Positions 17,122 to 25,336 of a stretch of DNA of 64,000 nucleotides are shown here, piece by piece. The stretch spans positions 57,684-121,683 of the forward strand of contig CAZITX010000005.1 of the NCBI GenBank assembly GCA_964542305.1, read 5' to 3'. How positions within the stretch are numbered: the first letter of the stretch is position 1; each line of letters starts with the position of its first letter. The translations under genes and the position numbers were made by a program. The stretch comes from DMER64 sp964542305 (GTDB lineage Bacteria > Bacteroidota > Bacteroidia > Bacteroidales > UBA932). Below the pieces are notes generated by a model that had not been told where the DNA came from, searched no databases, and saw nothing but the letters and a program-made list of their open reading frames with translations.

Positions 17122-17639
17122 AAAAGACTATGAGAATATTATTTCTGGCTTTGGCAACCGGCTTTATGGCTACTTCCTGCCAGGATTTGGGCCATACGTA
17201 TACGTATTATTTCGGATCCCGCACCGAGATCACTTTTAGTGAAGTGACCGCTTCTTCGACACCCGGTTTGCGGGAACTGGCTGCGATGCTCTCCCAGAAA
17301 AGCAATGACCTCCAGAAAGATTTTCAATTTGACTGGATGGTAACAGGAGCAGGAAGCACACAGGAAGAAGCCCTGGACAATGCCGTGAATGAGGCAATGT
17401 CGGGGTTCACTGCCAGTGTGGTTAATTCTTTTACATTGGAAATGAATGCTTTCCGCACCGAATTTAATGCTAAAAAACAGGAATTATCCGAACTTCTTTC
17501 CCAGGAAACGGGGTCGGTGAAATTTACGGTACGCCTGTATTTAACTGCAGACAGCGATGTTATCTCTGTTTATGAGATACCCCTGGCCGTTTCCGAGTCC
17601 TTTATTTTTGAGTGTTACGGAAAGAATGACACCTATTAA
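17118..17639 (+). CDS. Small lipoprotein of unknown function
   Basis: This 173-residue protein has a lipoprotein signal (lipobox ending at Cys in ATSCQDLG, about residue 21) and no recognised family. The body shows SEVTASSTPGLRELA, a helical stretch with KNDLQ/EEALDNAVNEAM, and a beta-rich end (KFTVRLYLTADSDV). It overlaps the GH2 gene by 4 bases (ATGA) and is therefore translationally coupled to it. It also overlaps the convergent cyclophilin gene by 4 bases. A partner or accessory role for the GH2 enzyme is possible but rests only on position. Confidence 0.75.
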   Translation: MKKTMRILFLALATGFMATSCQDLGHTYTYYFGSRTEITFSEVTASSTPGLRELAAMLSQKSNDLQKDFQFDWMVTGAGSTQEEALDNAVNEAMSGFTASVVNSFTLEMNAFRTEFNAKKQELSELLSQETGSVKFTVRLYLTADSDVISVYEIPLAVSESFIFECYGKNDTY

Positions 17640-18301
17640 AGAACAGGCAAAATACTGATAATCCGAATGTCTTTAACAGGCCGGTCAGCCGGACCGGTTT
17701 CCTTGGCAGCGATCTTGTCTATGATATCCAGTCCTTCAATGACTTCTCCAAACACAGTATAATTGCCGTCCAGTTGGCGACAGGCCGTTTCGTTGTGAAC
17801 AATATAGAATTGAGAGCCTGAAGATGCTTTTTCGGGATTTACCGAATCCCCTGTTCTGGCAGCGGCAATTGCACCTTTTTTATGTCCCAGTTCGGGTACG
17901 AATTCGGCAGGGATTGTATATCCGGGACTTCCTGAACCAAGACGTTGTCCTGGGGCAGCATCACGAGATTGCGGGTCACCGCACTGAATCATAAAGCCTT
18001 CAATAACCCTGTGGAACAGTATGTTGTCGTAAAACCTTTCGGAAGCCAGTTTTACAAAATTGTCCCGGTGAAGCGGGGTGTCGCTGTAAAGACGAATGGT
18101 CATGGTTCCTTCGGTAGTTTTCAATGTAAAAACGGGTTCCTCCGGAAGACTGGCCGGATCAAATGCCGGTGCTTTCACGGTTTGGGAGGGTTTGTCACCT
18201 TTAACGGCAGCCTGGTCTTTTGCCTTTTTGCCCGCGTTGTTGCAGGATCCCATAAATAATGCACTCATACAGATCAGTAAAAAAATGGCGGTTTGTTTCA
18301 T
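17636..18301 (-). CDS. Cyclophilin-type peptidyl-prolyl isomerase lipoprotein
   Basis: This 221-residue lipoprotein (lipobox MGSC, Cys20) is followed by a polar linker and a cyclophilin domain (about 55-220). Diagnostic stretches are FVKLASERFYDNILFHRVIEG, which contains the catalytic-region FHR motif, then MIQCGDPQSRDA and GSQFYIVH with the QFYI signature. The final LDGNYTVFGEVIEGLDIID matches the cyclophilin end. It should speed proline isomerisation during folding in the periplasm. The start codon is 4 bases from a near-consensus -7 box. Confidence 0.93.
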   Translation of the reverse strand: MKQTAIFLLICMSALFMGSCNNAGKKAKDQAAVKGDKPSQTVKAPAFDPASLPEEPVFTLKTTEGTMTIRLYSDTPLHRDNFVKLASERFYDNILFHRVIEGFMIQCGDPQSRDAAPGQRLGSGSPGYTIPAEFVPELGHKKGAIAAARTGDSVNPEKASSGSQFYIVHNETACRQLDGNYTVFGEVIEGLDIIDKIAAKETGPADRPVKDIRIISILPVL

Positions 18302-18305
18302 AAGA

Positions 18306-18313
18306 CTAAGGTA
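18306..18313 (-). promoter_or_regulatory. Probable -7 box of the cyclophilin gene
   Basis: The minus strand reads TACCTTAG, one mismatch to TAnnTTTG, followed by TCTT and the ATG at 18301. The 4-base spacing equals that of several exact matches in the window. Confidence 0.5.
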
Positions 18314-18325
18314 GTGTTTTTTTTT

Positions 18326-18333
18326 TACATTTG
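18326..18333 (+). promoter_or_regulatory. -7 box of the dut promoter
   Basis: The plus strand reads TACATTTG, an exact match, with 6 bases to the ATG at 18340. This argues for that ATG and against the TTG at 18331, which lies inside the promoter box. Confidence 0.7.
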
Positions 18334-18339
18334 TATATT

Positions 18340-18774
18340 ATGAAAGTCAGGATAATCAACCGCTCCCGGTATCCTTTGCCGGAATATGCAACCCCTTTAT
18401 CGGCCGGTATGGATCTGCGTGCAAATCTGCCGGAATCTATCATGTTAAACCCCCTGGAAAGGATGCTTGTTCCTACAGGCCTTTATATTGCCCTTCCCCC
18501 AGGCTACGAGGCTCAGGTAAGGCCCCGCAGCGGAATGGCCGTAAAAAAAGGACTCGGCATATTGAACAGTCCGGGGACTGTAGATGCCGATTACCGGGGA
18601 GAGATCAGAATCATCCTTGTAAACCTTTCCAACGTGCCGGTCGAGATTGAACCCGGAGAACGGGTGGCACAAATGATCGTGACCTCTCACGAGAGGGTTG
18701 AATGGGAACCGGTCAAAGAACTGGAACAAACCGCCCGCGGAGAAGGCGGATTCGGTTCTACCGGAGGAAAATAA
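18340..18774 (+). CDS. dut: dUTP diphosphatase
   Basis: This trimeric dUTPase hydrolyses dUTP to dUMP and pyrophosphate, keeping uracil out of DNA and supplying the thymidylate precursor. The 144-residue protein has the family motifs: PLSAGMDLRA, RPRSGMAVKKG, GTVDADYRGEI, RVAQMIV and the C-terminal P-loop-like GEGGFGSTG. The ATG at 18340 is chosen because the only upstream alternative, TTG at 18331, overlaps the -7 box. Length is normal. It precedes murF by 7 bases. Confidence 0.96.
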   Translation: MKVRIINRSRYPLPEYATPLSAGMDLRANLPESIMLNPLERMLVPTGLYIALPPGYEAQVRPRSGMAVKKGLGILNSPGTVDADYRGEIRIILVNLSNVPVEIEPGERVAQMIVTSHERVEWEPVKELEQTARGEGGFGSTGGK

Positions 18775-18781
18775 TTCGGGC

Positions 18782-20077
18782 ATGGAGGAAAATCTTTATT
18801 CGTTATTTTTAAAACACCCCGATGTCTGCACCGATACCAGGCAGATCCGTCCCGGTTGTATTTTTTTCGCACTTCGCGGCGAGCAGTTTGACGGGAATCT
18901 TTTTGCCCTCGAAGCACTCGGCAAAGGGGCTGCTTATGCTGTTGTAGACAACTGTTCAGGAGATGATCCCCGCTTGATCAGGGTTCCGGACGTGCTGGAT
19001 GCTTTACAGCAGCTCTCTGTAATCCACAGAAAGACGTTTCGCATTCCCGTGATAGCCCTGACCGGCTCTAACGGGAAAACCACCACCAAAGAATTGATTC
19101 AAGCCGTACTGGCCACCCGGTACCGCGTCACGGCTACACAGGGCAATCTTAATAACCACATAGGGGTACCGTTGAGCCTTCTGAAAATGAACGACAAAAC
19201 ACAAGCCGGGTTGTTTGAAATGGGTGCCAGCCATCCCGGAGAAATAGCTTTTCTTACAGATATGGTGCAACCCGATGCAGGGCTGATAACCAATATTTCG
19301 GGAGCGCATATGGAAGGTTTTGGGACCATAGAAGGAGTCAAAAAATGCAAAGGGGCTTTATACGATTACCTGGCTTCTTCCTCAGGCGTGGTATTTTATA
19401 ATGCCGATGACCCTGTGCTTTGCCGAATGCTGGAGGAAAGGAATATAAATGAAAAAGCTATAGCTTACGGCACGGGGGTACAAGGGGTCAAAGCGGAGAT
19501 CGTTGAAGGCGTACTTCATTTGAATGTTGACGGGTACCCGTTGATCAGAACCAATCTGGCAGGAAAGTACAATACTCCCAACGTGCTGGCAGCTTTGGCT
19601 GTAGGAGACTATTACGGGACCGATCCGTTGGAAACCGCCAACGCCATAGCTTCTTACAGACCCTCTAATTACCGTTCTCAGTGGATAAAGACATCCGGGA
19701 ACAGGATCCTGGCAGATGCCTATAATGCGAATCCTGTAAGTATGGTTTTGTCGCTTGAAAATTTTTCAGCGGCCGAAGGATCCCGGAAGTGTCTTGTTTT
19801 AGGGGATATGCTTGAATTGGGATCGGATTCACACCGGGAACACCTGAAGATCGTGGAGCGGGTAGAAAAAATGAATGCAGAGAAAGTATTTTGGGTAGGA
19901 CCCTTGTTTACCCGGGCCGTCCGGGAAAGAGGGGCGGCAGGAATGTGTTTTCCTCATGTGGACGCATTGATCACATACCTGGAAAAGGAAACTCCTGAAG
20001 GATGGTTGATTTTAATCAAAGGATCCAACGGTATCCGGCTTACAAAACTTATTGTATCCGGAGTTTTTGGAAAGTAA
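18782..20077 (+). CDS. murF: UDP-MurNAc-tripeptide--D-Ala-D-Ala ligase
   Basis: MurF adds D-alanyl-D-alanine to the UDP-MurNAc tripeptide, the last cytoplasmic step in making the peptidoglycan stem peptide. The 432-residue protein has the N-terminal substrate domain (TDTRQIRPGCIFFALRG). The ATP-binding motif ALTGSNGKTTTKE lies at about 92-104, the central domain has HMEGFG, and the C-terminal domain has ILADAYNANPVSM and VLGDMLELG. The frame is open back to 18698 inside dut, but the ATG at 18782, after the dut stop, gives the normal MurF length. It overlaps the convergent glycosyltransferase gene by 29 bases. Confidence 0.95.
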   Translation: MEENLYSLFLKHPDVCTDTRQIRPGCIFFALRGEQFDGNLFALEALGKGAAYAVVDNCSGDDPRLIRVPDVLDALQQLSVIHRKTFRIPVIALTGSNGKTTTKELIQAVLATRYRVTATQGNLNNHIGVPLSLLKMNDKTQAGLFEMGASHPGEIAFLTDMVQPDAGLITNISGAHMEGFGTIEGVKKCKGALYDYLASSSGVVFYNADDPVLCRMLEERNINEKAIAYGTGVQGVKAEIVEGVLHLNVDGYPLIRTNLAGKYNTPNVLAALAVGDYYGTDPLETANAIASYRPSNYRSQWIKTSGNRILADAYNANPVSMVLSLENFSAAEGSRKCLVLGDMLELGSDSHREHLKIVERVEKMNAEKVFWVGPLFTRAVRERGAAGMCFPHVDALITYLEKETPEGWLILIKGSNGIRLTKLIVSGVFGK

Positions 20078-21065
20078 GCTTTTTTCCTGACACAAAGAAA
20101 CGCCACACTATACTCCCCCTGTACATGATGCTGCTGAGATCCGGTTTATTCCCGGTAGAGCGTGATGCAAAGCGGCATATTTTCCAGAAATGTAAATGCG
20201 CTTTGCAGACGGACAGGGCAAAATTCCATTTTCCCTGGAAACAGTAAGCAACAGCGGACAGGTGATCTGCCAGTATACGTAGTAATAATACAGGGGCTAT
20301 TTCCCGTTTTCCCAGGTTTTTGTACATCATCAGCAGGTTGTTCCTGTAATTCAGATAAAGTTTGTGCGGAGAGTCATTGGGAAGCGTTCCGCCTCCCACA
20401 TGCAAAACTTTTGATTGGGGAACAACACGTATTGTATAACCTGCCCATAGTGCCCGCCAGCAAAAATCGATCTCTTCCATGTGTGCGAAAAAAAGATCGT
20501 CCAACCCCCCCAGCCGGTGGAAAAGTTCAGAGCGGACAACCATACAAGTTCCACTGGCCCAGAAGACCGGCACAGACTGGTCATATTGGCCGTTATCTTT
20601 TTCTATGTATGTCAGGATCCGGCCTCGGCAAAACGGGAATCCAAGCCGGTCAAGATACCCGCCGCAGGCTCCGGCATATTCAAAGGTGTCGGGATGTGCC
20701 CGGGAAAGGATTTTTGGCATACAAACCCCGCATTCGGGCATGTCATCCATCAAATTGGCAAGGGGAGTAAGCCAGCCAGATGTGACTTCCACGTCTGAAT
20801 TCAGAAGTATGTAATAGGTGGCATCTATCTGTTTCAAGGCCCGGTTGTAACCTCCAGTATACCCCAGATTGCTTTGAAAGACGATGCGTTCTATATCAGG
20901 AAAATTCTGAGTAAGCCATGGTATGGAACCGTCTGTGGAACCATTGTCTGCCACATAAATCCGGGACCAGGGTTCAGGAGTACGTTCCCGTAACAGGGGC
21001 AGGAACTGTTCCAGGAAATGTTTGCCGTTCCAGTTCAGGATCACTATGGCCACTTTCGGCTTCAT
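20049..21065 (-). CDS. Family 2 glycosyltransferase
   Basis: This 338-residue GT-A fold glycosyltransferase begins KVAIVILNWNGKHFLEQFLP, with a nucleotide-sugar domain. The DxD-like motif lies in YYILLNSDVEVT and there is a typical acceptor-side segment (EEIDFCWRALWAGY). The C-terminus is basic and amphipathic, without clear multiple membrane helices. Such proteins act in synthesis of lipopolysaccharide, capsule or glycoprotein glycans. The ATG at 21065 is preferred over the upstream-open frame because it lies 4 bases after a perfect -7 box. No glycan locus surrounds it, so donor and acceptor are unknown. Confidence 0.9.
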   Translation of the reverse strand: MKPKVAIVILNWNGKHFLEQFLPLLRERTPEPWSRIYVADNGSTDGSIPWLTQNFPDIERIVFQSNLGYTGGYNRALKQIDATYYILLNSDVEVTSGWLTPLANLMDDMPECGVCMPKILSRAHPDTFEYAGACGGYLDRLGFPFCRGRILTYIEKDNGQYDQSVPVFWASGTCMVVRSELFHRLGGLDDLFFAHMEEIDFCWRALWAGYTIRVVPQSKVLHVGGGTLPNDSPHKLYLNYRNNLLMMYKNLGKREIAPVLLLRILADHLSAVAYCFQGKWNFALSVCKAHLHFWKICRFASRSTGNKPDLSSIMYRGSIVWRFFVSGKKLTFQKLRIQ

Positions 21066-21069
21066 AAGA

Positions 21070-21077
21070 CAAATGTA
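21070..21077 (-). promoter_or_regulatory. -7 box of the glycosyltransferase gene
   Basis: The minus strand reads TACATTTG, then TCTT, then ATG. The 4-base spacing predicts a leaderless or nearly leaderless mRNA and decides the start codon. Confidence 0.75.
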
Positions 21078-21088
21078 AGTGTTTTTAG

Positions 21089-21096
21089 TAAATTTG
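21089..21096 (+). promoter_or_regulatory. -7 box of the U32 protein gene
   Basis: The plus strand reads TAAATTTG, then CAGC, then ATG at 21101. It faces away from the glycosyltransferase box; the two share a 35-base intergenic space. Confidence 0.75.
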
Positions 21097-21100
21097 CAGC

Positions 21101-22939
21101 ATGAAGGGATGCGTAGAATTGCTGGCTCCGGCCAAAGATCTGTCATGTGCCATGGAAGCCGTAAACCACGGGGCAGATGCGGTATATATGGGGGCCATTC
21201 GCTTTGGTGCCCGTTTGGCGGCAGGGAATGCTACGCGGGATGTAGAAAAGGCGGTTCATTATGCGCACCGTTACGGGGCTTCTGTATATGTTACAGTGAA
21301 TACTTTATTGTATGACCATGAACTGGCAGATGCCGTTAGGCTGATTCATGAATTATACCAATCCGGGGTGGATGGCCTGATCATTCAGGATATCCGTTTG
21401 TTGTACCTCAGGCAGCAACATGTACTGCCTCCCGTTCCCATACATGCCAGTACACAAATGAATAATGCCACTTTGGAAAAAGTCCTTTTTCTTGAAAAAG
21501 AAGGCTTTGACAGGGTGGTTCTGGCCAGGGAGCTGGGGTTGGATGAAATGAGCCATATACGGAAGAACACGGCTGTTCCGTTGGAATGTTTTGTTCACGG
21601 GGCATTGTGCGTCAGTTACAGTGGAAAATGCTATATAAGCCAGGTGGATTGTGGCAGAAGTGCCAACAGAGGTGATTGTGCGCAGTATTGCCGTTTGTCT
21701 TATGATCTGGAAGATGCCCGGGGGAACGTGCTTGTCCGGAACAAGCACCTGCTGTCTCTCAAGGATATGGATCGTTCAGAAGTATTGCCCCAATTGTTGG
21801 AGATGGGTATGAATTCGTTGAAAATTGAAGGCCGGCTGAAAGGGGTGGATTACGTCAAAAACATAACAGCTTATTACCGCCGTAAGTTGGATGCCCTGGG
21901 CGGCCAAAAAACGTCACTGGGATCGTGTGTCTTTTTTTTCACACCTGATCCGCGAAAAACATTTCACAGGGACCGGACGGAATACCTTCCCGTTAAGGGA
22001 CGTTTCACAGAAGAAGTTCATCAGTGGAATACACCTAAGTCAACAGGTGAATTACTGGGCAAACCCGGTCTTGTTTTCCCGGACGGGTTTCAGATTAATG
22101 CCGGGATCAGCACAGGTGACGGTCTTTGCTATTCCCTTCCTGACGGTACTTTTACCGGATTTGCCGTAAACAGGATAGAGGGAAAACGGGTTTTTCAGAA
22201 AGGACTTTCACTGACAACAGACACTGAAATTTTCAGGAATTTTGACAGACAATTTGATAAAATTCTGAAAGGAAAAACCGCGGAACGAAAAATAGATCTG
22301 GATGGATTTCTCCGGGAAATTCCCGAAGTAAACGAGTTTGAGCTGACTCTGGTACGGGAGCCGCTACCCGGAAAGGATCCGCTTAAGGTAACGGTTCCTG
22401 TTGAGGCTTTACAACAAGAGGCGGAAGATCCCGTACAAAACAGGGAATATTTGCAAAAAACATTGTCCCGGATGGGAAACACACCGTACCGTATTCGTCG
22501 TTTATTTTTTGAACCGGAAGATTTTTCTTTTTTTATTCCGGGCTCAGCCATAGCTGCATCCAAACGGCTTGCCCTTGCGCTTTTGGAAGAAAAAACTCAG
22601 CAGGAAATGCAGATTGGAAGAAAGAAGGGGGCACAGGGACTTTCCGGAGAAGATCCCCTGGATGTATTGAAAAAAGCGTATCCCGGGAAAACGTTTATTA
22701 CAGCCGCTACGCCTTTATCTGAAGACACCCCGCTGATGACATCCCGTTATTGCCTGAAACAAGTAATGGGAAACTGTCCACGGCAACGCGGCACCGCAGC
22801 GGGAAAATGGTCAGAACCTTTGTATTTAGTGAGGGGGAAGAAAAAATTCCCGCTTTATTTTGATTGTCAGGAATGTGTGATGTTAGTGGGTAATGCAGTT
22901 TCCAGTAAACGGGAAAGTCCCCAGGCAAGGCAAAAATAA
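21101..22939 (+). CDS. Peptidase U32 family protein (RlhA/TrhP-like)
   Basis: This 612-residue protein has the U32 TIM-barrel domain (about 1-280: ELLAPAKDLSCAMEAVNHGADAVYMG). It carries the family signature ECFVHGALCVSYSGKCY with the Cys set continuing in VDCGRSANRGDCAQYC, which holds an Fe-S cluster in relatives. A collagenase-like C-terminal region follows. Relatives such as RlhA and TrhP hydroxylate 23S rRNA or tRNA; older names call the family collagenase. The C-terminus holds another Cys pattern (CLKQVMGNCP, then CQECVMLVGN). Its last 73 bases overlap the convergent ABC protein gene. An RNA-modification role is more likely than proteolysis, by family knowledge. Confidence 0.9.
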   Translation: MKGCVELLAPAKDLSCAMEAVNHGADAVYMGAIRFGARLAAGNATRDVEKAVHYAHRYGASVYVTVNTLLYDHELADAVRLIHELYQSGVDGLIIQDIRLLYLRQQHVLPPVPIHASTQMNNATLEKVLFLEKEGFDRVVLARELGLDEMSHIRKNTAVPLECFVHGALCVSYSGKCYISQVDCGRSANRGDCAQYCRLSYDLEDARGNVLVRNKHLLSLKDMDRSEVLPQLLEMGMNSLKIEGRLKGVDYVKNITAYYRRKLDALGGQKTSLGSCVFFFTPDPRKTFHRDRTEYLPVKGRFTEEVHQWNTPKSTGELLGKPGLVFPDGFQINAGISTGDGLCYSLPDGTFTGFAVNRIEGKRVFQKGLSLTTDTEIFRNFDRQFDKILKGKTAERKIDLDGFLREIPEVNEFELTLVREPLPGKDPLKVTVPVEALQQEAEDPVQNREYLQKTLSRMGNTPYRIRRLFFEPEDFSFFIPGSAIAASKRLALALLEEKTQQEMQIGRKKGAQGLSGEDPLDVLKKAYPGKTFITAATPLSEDTPLMTSRYCLKQVMGNCPRQRGTAAGKWSEPLYLVRGKKKFPLYFDCQECVMLVGNAVSSKRESPQARQK

Positions 22940-24357
22940 ATTACAGAGATCACGATCAAGGGGAAAAAAGCATCAAATGTGCGACTGCGGATCAAATCGC
23001 TTGCTTTTGTCAGGTCTTGTACGGCAATATATCCCACAATGGAAGTAAGCTTTGTAAGGGCAATGAGTTCGCCTTTAAAAACAGGATACACATGGCGTAT
23101 AGCCTGGGGAAGGACTATGTAAATAAAAGTGCGTATGCGAGAGAACCCCAGCGCGATCCCTGCTTCTGATTGTCCCGCGGGGACGGATTGGATGGAAGTG
23201 CGAAACATTTCAGATACATAGGCCCCAAAAATCAGGGAGAAGGTAATTATGGATACACTAACCCCGTTCATGAAGGTTGACGCAAAAACTACATAATACA
23301 TGAGCATCAGCAGGACTACCTGGGGAATACCCCTGAAGAAGGAGATGTAGGCACGGGCAAAAAGAGAAACTGCTTTCCACCGGCTCATGCGCATAAAACA
23401 AATTAAAGCGCCGGTCAGCGTTCCGCCCAGGGCAGAAAGTAACGCTGTCAGCAAGGTGATTAAAAGGCCTTCCCACAAAAGCAAATACCGTTTATCCCGG
23501 ATCAGGTTGTTGTAAAAACGTTGCCCTATGTTCTGACGGCTTTTCCCTTCATTATCTGTGTTTTGTATACGGGTTTTCAAGGTGATTATAGATGACCATG
23601 TGGTCAGGTAGGAATCTGAAAAAGCAAATTTTTCGCTTCTTTCTTCAGTAACCATGATGTAATTGATCATCATATCAATTCTTCCGGCAGACATACCTGC
23701 CAGCATGCCACTAAAATCGGAAATGATAAATTCCGGCTTTTTGTTCAGTTGTGCAGCAAAACGCAGGGCCATTTCTATGTCGAATCCGGCCGGTTCATTA
23801 TCCTGGTAAAAAGTAAAGGGCACATCCATACATGTTGTGCCAATTCTTAGTACTTCACTGTCCTGACCGGCTTCAGGGATATCAGGCATGGTCGCGTCGG
23901 TTTGTTTCAACCAACGGTTAACCATTTGTGTATGTATACCGTTTTGCTTGACTTCTTGTATGAATTGATTGAATTGAGGAAGTAATACCGTGTCGTTCAG
24001 CCTAAATCCCACAGATACGGATGTAGAGGCGGCCTGTTCACATAAAAAATCCAGATCCGGGGACTCTTCTAGAATATACAGGCATACAGGACGTGCCAGG
24101 AATACCGCATCACAATCATTGTTTCTTAACAAGGAGATCAGGTCGGTCGTGTTGGTCAGCGGAATGATCCGGGCTTGGGGAAACTGTTCGCGGGCATAAT
24201 TTTCCTGCCATGTTGCGATCAATACACCTATGCGTATGTCCTTGTTGTTCAGATCGTCCAGGGAGCGGAGCGGTGTCTGGCCATTAAGTGACACAGAGGA
24301 AATGGTTGCCAGGACCAGGCATAAAAGAACAATGACATAACGTGCCGGACTTTTCAT
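22867..24357 (-). CDS. Amino-acid ABC transporter substrate-binding/permease fusion with reversed lobe order
   Basis: This 496-residue protein has a signal or anchor (about 6-26), a periplasmic part (31-262) and a His/Glu/Gln-type permease domain (about 291-490, with EAGIALGFSR near the ATPase contact). The periplasmic part looks like an SBP_bac_3 domain in the wrong order. Residues 31-152 resemble the usual second lobe (LRSLDDLNNKDIRIGVL to MVNRWLKQ). Residues 168-262 resemble the usual first lobe (PFTFYQDNEPAGFDIEMA to VTEERSEKFAFSDSY). No ATPase gene adjoins it. It starts 1 base before the DMT transporter stop and overlaps the U32 gene by 73 bases. Confidence 0.85.
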   Translation of the reverse strand: MKSPARYVIVLLCLVLATISSVSLNGQTPLRSLDDLNNKDIRIGVLIATWQENYAREQFPQARIIPLTNTTDLISLLRNNDCDAVFLARPVCLYILEESPDLDFLCEQAASTSVSVGFRLNDTVLLPQFNQFIQEVKQNGIHTQMVNRWLKQTDATMPDIPEAGQDSEVLRIGTTCMDVPFTFYQDNEPAGFDIEMALRFAAQLNKKPEFIISDFSGMLAGMSAGRIDMMINYIMVTEERSEKFAFSDSYLTTWSSIITLKTRIQNTDNEGKSRQNIGQRFYNNLIRDKRYLLLWEGLLITLLTALLSALGGTLTGALICFMRMSRWKAVSLFARAYISFFRGIPQVVLLMLMYYVVFASTFMNGVSVSIITFSLIFGAYVSEMFRTSIQSVPAGQSEAGIALGFSRIRTFIYIVLPQAIRHVYPVFKGELIALTKLTSIVGYIAVQDLTKASDLIRSRTFDAFFPLIVISVIYFCLAWGLSRLLETALPTNITHS

Positions 24358-24358
24358 G

Positions 24359-25336
24359 TCAGAAAGATACTTTTTTTTCTCCGGTTTGTTTGGCAGGGAA
24401 GAAGCGGGACAGCAGTATGCCTCCCACAATTAGAATCAGCCCCGTGACAGTAGATGGATATACAGGTTCTCCTAATATGAAATGGATCAGGATCAGCGAT
24501 AAAAACGGAAATATGTAAATCAGGGAACTGACTACCGCGGTGTTTTTGGCTAACTTCAGGGCTTTGAGCCATATAATAAAAGGGACGGCCATTTCAATAA
24601 TTCCTATGTAAACACCGGATAAAACACTGCGAAGAGAAATCCCGGAAAGGCTGAACTCCGGATCCTCTGTACCTGTCAGGTGTTTTATAAGTAAAAATAA
24701 CGCCAGGTATACCCACGCAAAAAGAAAGTTCAAGAAAAGGGAAACGTCATCCGGCAGTTTGTTTTTCATATTGAGCAGAAAGTAAATGGCCCATAAAAAG
24801 GCACTGCCCATAGCCAAAAGGACACCCCACGGATTTGTAATATGCAGGCCTTCCCGGAATAATGCAAGCGGATCTCCCTGCAACGCAATAAACAAAGCCC
24901 CTGTAAAACTGATTATCATTGCCAGTATGCTTATCCATCTTATTTTCTGGCCCAGGACAGGAATGGACAATATCACCAGGACAAGAGGCCAAATCATATT
25001 GAGCGCCTGCGCCACCTGGGCAGGCAACATGCTGTATGCTTTAAAAAGGATCAGGTAATACAAAAATGGATTGATCAATCCCAGCAAAGCCGCTCTTCCC
25101 AATGCTTTCCGCCGGATTGAAAAAAGATCGCCACGTTTTCCGGCTGCCAGTAGCAGCAAAAACAACGTGGCGATAGCAGATGTGGTGGCTATAAAAAGCA
25201 ATACGGCAGGTGTCAGGCTGGCAAGCCCCCATTTAAATGCAATGGCCACAGTGGACCAGCATACTATGGCAATGGCGGCATAAAAACCGGCTGATCTGCA
25301 CAGTGTATTGGCTATTTTGCTACCCGTTCCAGCCAT
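24359..25336 (-). CDS. EamA/DMT family transporter
   Basis: This 325-residue membrane protein has about ten hydrophobic helices in two repeated EamA halves, the drug/metabolite transporter layout. Both halves show the family's small-residue-rich helices, for example INPFLYYLILFKAYSMLPAQVAQALNM in the first half. Substrate is not predictable; relatives export amino acids or metabolites. The start at 25336 overlaps the POT gene by 25 bases, and the stop is 1 base from the ABC fusion start. The three transporter genes therefore look like one minus-strand transcript from the POT promoter. Confidence 0.88.
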   Translation of the reverse strand: MAGTGSKIANTLCRSAGFYAAIAIVCWSTVAIAFKWGLASLTPAVLLFIATTSAIATLFLLLLAAGKRGDLFSIRRKALGRAALLGLINPFLYYLILFKAYSMLPAQVAQALNMIWPLVLVILSIPVLGQKIRWISILAMIISFTGALFIALQGDPLALFREGLHITNPWGVLLAMGSAFLWAIYFLLNMKNKLPDDVSLFLNFLFAWVYLALFLLIKHLTGTEDPEFSLSGISLRSVLSGVYIGIIEMAVPFIIWLKALKLAKNTAVVSSLIYIFPFLSLILIHFILGEPVYPSTVTGLILIVGGILLSRFFPAKQTGEKKVSF

